DNA of 64,000 nucleotides, from the NCBI RefSeq assembly GCF_024586455.1, contig NC_065920.1, forward strand, positions 15,090,144 to 15,154,143. Reading direction: 5' to 3'. The notes under the pieces are model-generated. The model was not told where the DNA came from, did not search any database, and was given only the letters and a program-made list of their open reading frames with translations. Position 1 is the stretch's first letter. Every line of letters starts with the position of its first letter. Of the stretch, positions 56,376-64,000 are shown in pieces. Both the position numbers and the translations under genes were made by a program. The stretch is from Bactrocera neohumeralis. Taxonomy: Eukaryota; Arthropoda; Insecta; Diptera; Tephritidae.

Positions 56376-56379
56376 CACC

Positions 56380-58050
56380 GTATAAAGATAATAAGCAAAA
56401 GTTCGAAGCCGAAAAATTGAAGGAAATAGTCTAGCATATGCAACAACTGCTTGATAAAAAGTCACCTGTTAGATTTCGAGGAGCTTCACTGTCCTCTAAA
56501 CGAGTCGGTATTGTGAAGTTTATTGAATAATTTGTAATTTGTGTCGAACAAGTATAGAATTTAAACTTAGAAGAATGAACGTTATTTTCGAACCCGGACC
56601 GTTGGACAATCTGAGGCATTTATATAACATTCTTGTAAATTTGTTGTTACGTCGGACGAATCCACTGAGGAATGGCTATGTCAATCAGTTGAAGATATGT
56701 TGATGGCTTACATGGTAATTGAATTTGTGCTGAAATATTTTCGGGCAGCAAAGGAAGCAGCCAGTTGGACGGCAATAAGAGCTCGAAGTCTACATACAGA
56801 TATACAAAAAGTTAACTTTTTGAACAGTTGAAGACAGCTAAATGGCTTCTACAGATATGTTGATTGAATTGATTGAACTTATTAGGTTCTTATAGATACT
56901 CAGAGGCGGAATCGTGGCGGTTTTAGGTGTCAAACATCTCTCGACCTTCCCAAAGCGGGTATTTTAGTTCAAGTTCACGCTGAGAAGGAAATTCTGGATA
57001 CTGGTAGTTTTGAGGCATTGCTAGAAATAGAAGGGAGGAGTGAAATATTCATATTGTGAATGAATTCATACTTACATGAGGCCACTGCTACGAAGCACTT
57101 AGATTTGTTTTTCTGATTTAATTGATATTTTTCCTAATACCGCTCGCCCCTCAGCCGTTGCATATCATAGTACTAATATAGACTTAGAAAGCTAAGCTGC
57201 TCAGCAGTGTCTGTGAATTTAACAAAGGCAGCTGGAAACAGCACAGCCACACCTCACTTTTCCAAAGCTCGTGATTGGCGTATGTGCAATGTGGAAACAA
57301 AGGTGTCAGTATACAAAAAGTCTATTCGTACAAGCTGTAGACACGCTTTCTTGTTCCTCAAAGTTGTGTTTCATATGCGCTAATCTAATAAAAGACTTAC
57401 AAGCAGTCAAAATACAAAAGCGAAGCGACAAAATCTGCCGACGGTAGATTGTAGGGTGTGTGGGCAAAGTTTTCCAATTACATTCGACTTAATGGCAATT
57501 TCGTAGAAGAGCGCGCCGGCGGATATGCATAAGAAGCCAAAGCCGCAAACCCGCCTTCATTAAAACATGTTTATCTCATTTATAATGCATGTAAGTCTAT
57601 ATATAAGGACACAGTAGACCTCAGGTCGCGGGGCAAGCCTCAGCTATTTATCTTATATACATACATATATACATATGTACTTGTACACTAATGTATGCAT
57701 ATGCGCCGTTATATGCCGACAAGTCACTTATGCAGCGTAACTTAGACAGCAGTCACAGAGTTGCTTTGCAGTGACGTTTAAACGAAAGAAAATACAAAGC
57801 AGCCAACTTCGTGTGTGTTTATTTTGGAAGCAGCTGCTGAATTCTGTAGGACGACCAGCTTAAATTGATTGTTAAGTGTTAATGAGATTGTAGGGAAGTG
57901 CGGTTGAAGACTTCAGAATATTTGTGAAATTGTAGGAACAGGGTTGAGGCGTCGGACTGAGGCATCGGGCTGATAGCGAGGCGATGGAGATTTTCATGTT
58001 TCAATATTTGAATGAAAGTCAGTTTGTTTTAAAATTTATATCAATATTTT
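56380..58050. other. Non-coding DNA, no gene recognised
   Basis: AT-rich with a CATACATATATACATATGTA cluster near 57658-57680. No open frame with a recognisable domain. Confidence 0.35.
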
Positions 58051-58059
58051 CGATAAGGT

Positions 58060-59015
58060 TAAAGGAACGAACCGTTCTGAGAGAGTGGAGATAGCTGCAA
58101 GTTGTGTGGTCGCTAAAGCTGCCCTTAGACTCAGGGATCTGCGGACTTAGATGACTGCGAGCCTGGAATTCTCGTACATTTTGATTTCATTCTAAAATAC
58201 TTATATTCCCTGGTCTCTGAGCCTAGCGTTTATCTGTTGTTTCTCTACTCACTTACATTCCAGAGAGGCAAGGACGCGCTTGTAAAAAGGGACGGTGAGG
58301 CTTTCTTACGCAAACTTGGCGGAAAGTGGAGTAATACACTATCGAGAACTTTCCATCAGTTCAAATTTTAGATATCCTGATAACTGCAGCGACTTCAAAG
58401 CGGAGGTATGTACTGCTCTGGAATGCCTGTCCCACAACAGTCGGGTCTAAGTAACCGGAACGGGCCCGGATTTTTTTTGACCAAGTACTGTCAACTCGGC
58501 ACCATGCCTCAAAATAAATTCAGGAATGTTTTCTGCAGATACAATAACAACTGTTCCGGAGTGCAGTCTACTTCACTGTATGAATAAACTGGTTCGGATA
58601 CCTGGACACATCGGTATTGACTCTGTTAACTTCGTTTGGTTCACTACTGAACTGTTGGGTCTCAGATCAGCTCAGCAAGCGTTGGTTACATACATACCGA
58701 CAGCAGGGCCGACGCAGGGCTTTCTGACTCAGTGTAAATCATAAGAGGTCTTCACTCAGCATGAACCACCATTCAATGGTTGTAGGAGTCCTAACTGATA
58801 CTATTCATTCGAAATTGATGCGGTAAGATTAAATTTCTTACCGGATGCCAGCTGCATCGGCTGTTTGGAAGAGGAAAGAAAGTTAGAATCACCTCAACAC
58901 TTCCACCTCGAATGTCGCGCTTTAGCAAGTTCATAGGCAAATTGTGAAATACCGGAAATATAAATTAAACGTTTAGTAGATTTTTGGAAGATTCAGCCAA
59001 CTATTGTTCCGTTCC
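58060..59015 (+). mobile_element. Non-LTR retrotransposon remnant, RNase H and Cys/His tail
   Basis: The plus strand has ESGVIHYRELSISSNFRYPD, NCSDFKAEVCTALECLSHN, then an insertion, then KLVRIPGHIGIDSVN and finally SCIGCLEEERKLESPQHFHL followed by ECRALASS. These are the RNase H middle, its 'PGH.GI' end and the C-terminal Cys/His tail (C-x2-C...H-x4-C). Stops separate them. Confidence 0.75.
58436..58510 (+). repeat. Short repeat inserted within RNase H remnant
   Basis: 'cagtcgggtctaagtaaccggaacgggcccgga' and a T-run then 'accaagtactgtcaactcgg' matches 59028-59100 ('gattgtcgggtctacttaactggaacggacccgaa', T-run, 'ccagtcaaagactgttaact'). Confidence 0.65.
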
Positions 59016-59027
59016 CATGATAGTCGG

Positions 59028-59134
59028 GTCGATTGTCGGGTCTACTTAACTGGAACGGACCCGAATTTTTTATCCAGTCAAAGACTGTTAACTGGAAAGA
59101 ACTCTGCCGCTAAAACAGCAACAACAACAACAAC
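59028..59134 (+). mobile_element. Retroelement 3' end with (CAA)n tail
   Basis: A block matching 58436-58510 ends in 'ctgccgctaaaacagcaacaacaacaacaac'. A (CAA)n tail after a conserved 3' end is typical of some LINE or SINE families. Confidence 0.5.
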
Positions 59135-61320
59135 AATCGACCATTGGAATTTCACGTCTAGTTTCACAAGGAACTGTACTTAACATTGCTAAGGCAGTCC
59201 CATCTAACCTAATCTAAACTGACACTCCCAGCTAACTTTCCCTTAAACAATAAGCTTTAGAAATCAAAAACTATAGCTATTTATATTTTCGGTTTTTTGC
59301 ACTAATCGCTTCTTCATTTTCAAAGCAACGAACCTCTTTTCTTTCATTATCTAAAACACCTTAAGTTTCAGTGGGTGCGCTAATTAATTCTAAATAAACA
59401 ATTGTGCCGTCGATTTAGCTCAAAATATGTTAGTCGACTACAATCATCACTCAACCGACATATTTTGATGCTGGCACAAAAATTCCTCGGCAACAATTCG
59501 AAAGTTTTGCTAGCGAAGGCGCCGTAGCTGGAAGGTAGACGTACGTCTGCACTGCGCTGTTGCCAGAGCAAATGTGGCTAATCTTTTAATTTTCATGAAA
59601 TAAACTTTTTCAATTAATATTACCACAATTACTGTGGTAAATCAATTTCCTTTATTTTCTCTTTACTATAAATAAAATGTCTTGCGCTGCAGACAAGCTG
59701 CACACCTCGCCGAGCCGAGCCATCCTTCCATGCTGTGCTATGCCTTTCGCCAAGCGATGGCGTTCAGCTTACGTTATGTTCGCTACGTGCTCATAATGAC
59801 GAGGCCAGCGCCGTTAGTGGCTAAGAGCACAACATCACACCATCTTTGGTCAGCCGTTGCGCTTGAATACACTCCAATGAGGCTGGTGGTGTGAGGGGTT
59901 AGGTGTACAAGCGGGCAGTGAGGTCTCACAACTTCTATGAACTTTAATACACAACGATTACATAAATGAAACATAAGCAACAATAAGAGCAACACTTATT
60001 TGCTGCTATGGATAGACCTACACACATACAGGGTGTGTTTTCCGGAGCATGAGTGCTGGCAATGAAAAATATTGCCATAGCAATTTGACAAATTGTTATA
60101 CTTATCCGGGATTTGCGGCCTCAGTTAGGGTTGCATTACCTACACATTGATGTATGTATTGAATACAAGTATATCGGCAAAGAAATGAGTGCGAGTTTGC
60201 TTGAGGTTTCGGTATGCGGCAGCAATTTAAAGTGCCGGCAAGCACAGCATTTAATTACCTGAAGAACCTCGTCTGCGCTGCCGAGACATCCATTACCCGC
60301 TGAGGTAGAGTTATTAGTTAACGTGCGTTATATGTATGTGTGCGGTGGTGTGAGCGGGTCATGTGTTTTAATGGCAAAGCAATAACTTAAGTGATTGAGC
60401 TTTGCATTGGGTTCGGGTTTCACAATCGGTCACTTATTCGCTGTTGCCAGGGATTTATTAAGCAGGCAAGCTTTTAAAGGGTACCAGCGCTTTGTGGAAT
60501 TTGTGTGGCGAGAGGTCGGAAGCCGTTAACATTATTGTTCGGTAAATTGAAAACTTTTTCAGTAATATTGTGTTGAGCATGAAATAGGATTTCCTAGAAG
60601 TTTTGAGTTGAGGTCACATGGAATGAGATGAGTTCAAAGGTGCGAAAGTTCTATTACTTCAATTAAGATTACTATAACTTTAAGTTGAAGAGCAGCCATA
60701 TGGACACTATACGATAAGAACAATATCTACGAAATAAAGAATCTAAGAAAAAAATTTGGAACAGTAAAGGATAATGACGAGTAACATATGTATAAAGTAG
60801 AACAGTTAGCTTTATAAACATCAGGTTAAGAAAGGTAAAATTTTTGTAAGTTTTTTTATGGATCGACTGCATTTACCACTAAAGCTAAAGAGAAAGAACG
60901 TAACCAAGATTTATTGACGAGAAATCAAGAAAAACATGAAGCAGCAAAATATGAAATAAACCGCGAATGGCCGAGTTAATTGGGGACCACATGTGCAGCA
61001 TCCCAAATCTCCAAAACTGATGACGATGCTAACTTTAAGTAGCCTTCTAATAATTAGTGTAGCACTACAAAGGCTTGTATCATGTTAGCTAGAAGTTGCA
61101 ACAAGGCTAGGTCAGGTATAAAGACGGATCTAGGTTGGAGATATGTATGTTTGTTAAGATTTGGTAAATTAGCTGATTTCTCATGAAGCCGTAAATAATC
61201 TCTCTAAAACTGCTAAAGATGCTTGTCAACTGTGATGGCTAGAACTCATAGTTATGGACCAAAAGTATCGTCGTATATTGGCAAAACGTCTAGAGTCTGA
61301 CACAAAATTTTTTGATTTGG
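59135..61320. other. Mostly unique non-coding DNA
   Basis: Small ORFs at 59380-59995 lie on both strands with no domain. No gene or transposon named. Confidence 0.35.
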
Positions 61321-61329
61321 CTAACACAT

Positions 61330-61800
61330 ATACATTCTAGCTAATTCGTCGCTTTAGTAAAAAAGTATGCAAACCGAGATGCATCAAGCTTAATCGGGCG
61401 CAATCTGGACAGTTGAGGAGAAAGTGTGTAGATGATTCCACCCCATTTTCTTCATTGGAACTTTGACAAGTTCGTCCTCAAAAATTTTTGGCTCTCACCG
61501 CGTGAGTGTCGTGAAACAGTGTCTCGTTAGAACACTTACCAAGGCGATGAGAGCCTTGTTAAGAGCTAACAGTTCATAAGATCTTTTACGTTTCACTATA
61601 GGCCAGAAGGCTTTCGCAACCTCACAAGTGCTGGTTGCTGAGTTCGCACGAAGCCTACAGATCCCGAATGCACTTAGGCAGGGGCTCTCCATCTCATTCC
61701 CATCCTGATGGTATTTTGGTAATATTACTGCCAGCGAGCTCAAAGTCTTCAATTGGTCCCTTAAGCTTCGATCCATCCATGAAAAAACTCACTGCGTCTT
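61330..61800 (-). mobile_element. Non-LTR retrotransposon remnant, RNase H joined to tail
   Basis: The minus strand starts SFFMDGSKLKGPIEDFELAG (RNase H first block), then passes by deletion to EVAKAFWPIVKRKRSYELLA, LNKALIALVSVLTRHC and, in the next frame, SSNEENGVESSTHFLLNCPD and CARLSLMHL. The middle of RNase H is missing. Confidence 0.75.
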
Positions 61801-61804
61801 TTCC

Positions 61805-62035
61805 GATTCGCTTCACCCACACATCTGTCGGATGTATCAGCGCGGAAAAGAAGTCACTAGAAGTAGGTTCCGCGGGTCAGAGGTCCCCGTTATCAGGGGT
61901 GCAGTCAAAGTGAGATAAGATTTTGGAATAACCCTCTCTGGGACCTTTAAGTCCTAGTTCCAGTTCCCCGCAGGCCGATGGCAACCTTCGGAGCAATCCA
62001 TTTGTTACCTATTTCCAAGGCTTGTAGGGTTTGTC
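61805..62035. other. Repeat-like DNA, not classified
   Basis: Less AT-rich than the flanks and probably transposon debris, but no motif could be named. Confidence 0.3.
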
Positions 62036-62039
62036 CGGA

Positions 62040-62660
62040 ATGTAAAAGGACTGGTTTTCTTCCACCGCGACTGTAATTCGGATGTCATGGATCTTTGAGT
62101 ATGATCCCGACACAAAGAGGGAATCTTCCGAGTGGCACACGTTAGCGTCTCCTCACCCAAAAATGGAAGAAAGAGCAAATTCAAAGTGAAAACGATGCTA
62201 ATTGTATTTTTTGACATCAAAGTCATCATTCACCATGAATTTGTTCCTCCTGAACAAACCGTCAACGCCAAGTTTTACGTGGACGTCCTCAGGAGACTCA
62301 AACGAAAGGTCAATTGGGTCCGACAAAACATCGCAGCTGATTGGAAGATGCACCACGACAACGCCTCGGCTCACACCGCCTTTCTACCTAACGAAGACCG
62401 GCATCCCAACGCTTCCGCAGCCGCCCTATAGCCCAGATGTAGCCCACCGCATTTGTTTTTGTTTCCTTGCCTGAAAAGGCCGATGAACGGCAAGCATTTG
62501 AGTCTACAGAGTGGTTCTAAGCAGCATGCACCTCGGCTCTCAAGCCCGAAGAATGCCTTCCGTGACGCCTTCAATGCTTTGCTGGCAGCACTGCTCCGAC
62601 TATTTTGAAAGTTTTTAAAGAATTGTAACGATTAGTTAAATAAATTTTTTTAAATAGACT
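62040..62660 (+). mobile_element. Mariner-type (SETMAR-like) transposase remnant
   Basis: The plus strand from about 62090 reads WIFEYDPDTKRESSEWH, then, after a stop, the frame at 62132 gives KTMLIVFFDIKVIIHHEFVP, EQTVNAKFYVDVLRRLKRK, WKMHHDNASAHTAF, and in other frames TLPQPPYSPDV and ALKPEECLRDAF-like text. This is a mariner catalytic domain with the first and second Asp regions visible. The third is damaged after YSPDVA. The element ends near an A/T-rich tail at 62640. Confidence 0.8.
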
Positions 62661-62669
62661 CAGTCTTTA

Positions 62670-64000
62670 TACTTTCCGTTGCACACGTTCCAGCTGTTTA
62701 GCGAATGTGATTCTACCGCGGGTCTTTTACCAGACAAATACATCATAAAACAGTTTTGGCTTAACTGCGATTTCGTAACGTCACATCACATCTTTTGATG
62801 AGAAATCCCAACGCTTCTCAGTAGCTCCTTTACAACATTATAAGACAACATCTTTTCAGCAGCGGGAAGTCAAGAGCCCGTAAAAGAGGGAAGGAAAGAA
62901 GTTGGGGCTTTAACCCTCCCATTAAGTAAATCCAATTCAGATTTACTTGGACAGCTAAGCCGCCTGTTTCCACCCAGTTAGCTACTACAGTGAAGTACCC
63001 TTGCATTAGCGCGTAACCGGAATCTAGGACTGAAGATCACGGAGGTAACAATTGAATAATTGAAACATCGGTTCTTTGTGTTGAGAGAAACCTACAACTT
63101 GAGGGTTTCTGGTAGTGCAGCGCCATCTGTTAAGGATATGAAAACCCTCTGAATCATCTAACATCACTGAAGGCTTTGGAAGTCTAATAGAGCACTCCAG
63201 TTTGACCACTTTTAACACTAACACGTTCTACGAGCGCTGCTAAACCCAAATTTGTATTTAAACAAGCATTATTATAATCAAAGGACACGCAGCTATAAAC
63301 CAGTCGCACGTAAACATGTTTGCAATTAAATTAAATTTATGATTATATACCACCACACACACACACACATTCATATAATTTTGCACAAATTTGCATATGT
63401 TAACACACGTTTAAATTAATATAGACGCACACACGCACAGGCATGCAAAATGTATGTACTATGTATTCAAACAATTTATTCAAATGCACGCATCTAAGCA
63501 TGGCATCGTGAGTACCCTCTAATTTCACGCCAGCTAGCTGCTAGCTGCTACACAATTGTTGACAATTTTCGACAAGCATCAACACGGCATTTGCAACATT
63601 TCACCAGCGGTGGCAGCAACAATAATAATAAGCGGCGAGGCAACGAGTTCATGTACCACAATTTTACGATCCCTCCTGGGGAATCACGTAATTTTATTGC
63701 ATTTAAATTATGTCTGTAATTTGAAATGAAATAAAATTCATTTTATGCACCTGCATTTAGTATTTGTGCACGTCCCCAACCAAGCAAGCTTTGCTATATG
63801 CGCATATAGATATATATGTATGGTTATATAAGTCTGTATGGGTGTATGTGTGTTTGGTGCGGAATTAAAATGAAATAAATGTGAATTGCTCAAAAGAGAA
63901 TAAACCAAATTAAGAAAAAATAAAAATAACAACAAATACGCCAGGGTATGCAGTGAAGTTTAAATATATATAAATATGTATAATGGATGTGTACGAATTT
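62670..64000. other. Unique non-coding DNA at the right end
   Basis: A (CA)n run lies at 63352-63369 and a CAGCTAGCTGCTAGCTGCTA palindromic stretch at 63531-63550. CATATAG/TATATGTA clusters occur near 63800-63820. No gene is seen. Confidence 0.4.

Noticed and set aside
58526..58744. 72-codon plus ORF as a gene
   Set aside because: Contains the 'RIPGHIGID' RNase H end and lies inside a broken retrotransposon.
1..64000. CRISPR array, tRNA, rRNA, bacterial operon
   Set aside because: No regular short repeat-spacer array, no cloverleaf with A/B boxes that I could fold, no rRNA-like conserved text; all other signs are eukaryotic.

Overview
This window is eukaryotic and almost certainly from a higher fly (Brachycera); a tephritid fruit fly is my best guess. 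The reasons are the AT-rich, gene-poor DNA full of CATACATA/CATATGTA runs, short introns of 62 to 104 bp, and a dense mix of decayed mariner/Tc1-type transposons and RNase H- and RTE-type non-LTR retrotransposons. The species cannot be fixed from sequence alone. I saw no rRNA, tRNA, CRISPR array, origin or bacterial-type operon.

Only three protein-coding genes are well supported. All lie on the minus strand in the first 22 kb and all belong to one family of secreted, low-complexity proteins that I do not recognise by name. Gene 1 (6640-9023, two exons, 759 aa) has a signal peptide, a ten-copy PAGATYY-type array, a Gly/Ala-rich hydrophobic segment across the exon junction, a two-cysteine motif and a hydrophobic C-terminus. 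Gene 2 (19878-21142, two exons, about 400 aa) is a shorter relative with the same phase-1 intron position and the same cysteine spacing. Gene 3 (17250-18128, intronless, 292 aa) is the closest relative of gene 2. It has lost the intron region, the hydrophobic segment and both cysteines, and carries a recent in-frame 255-bp tandem duplication.

Genes 2 and 3 sit in a tandem segmental duplication (about 16.9-18.66 kb and 19.48-21.77 kb) that includes promoter, 5' leader, poly(A) signal and a trailing repeat fragment. A Tc1/mariner-superfamily remnant lies between the two units. The TATA box is clear in gene 2 and decayed in gene 3, so expression may have diverged. The likely common job is a secreted, extracellular or surface-attached structural protein, but this is inference.

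From about 22 kb to 64 kb I find no host gene. That part holds decayed transposons, a dispersed element with 150-bp internal repeats built on a GCAGCTATATG core, several local tandem repeats, microsatellites, and stretches of apparently unique non-coding DNA. It could be intergenic DNA or the intron of a large gene whose exons lie outside the window.
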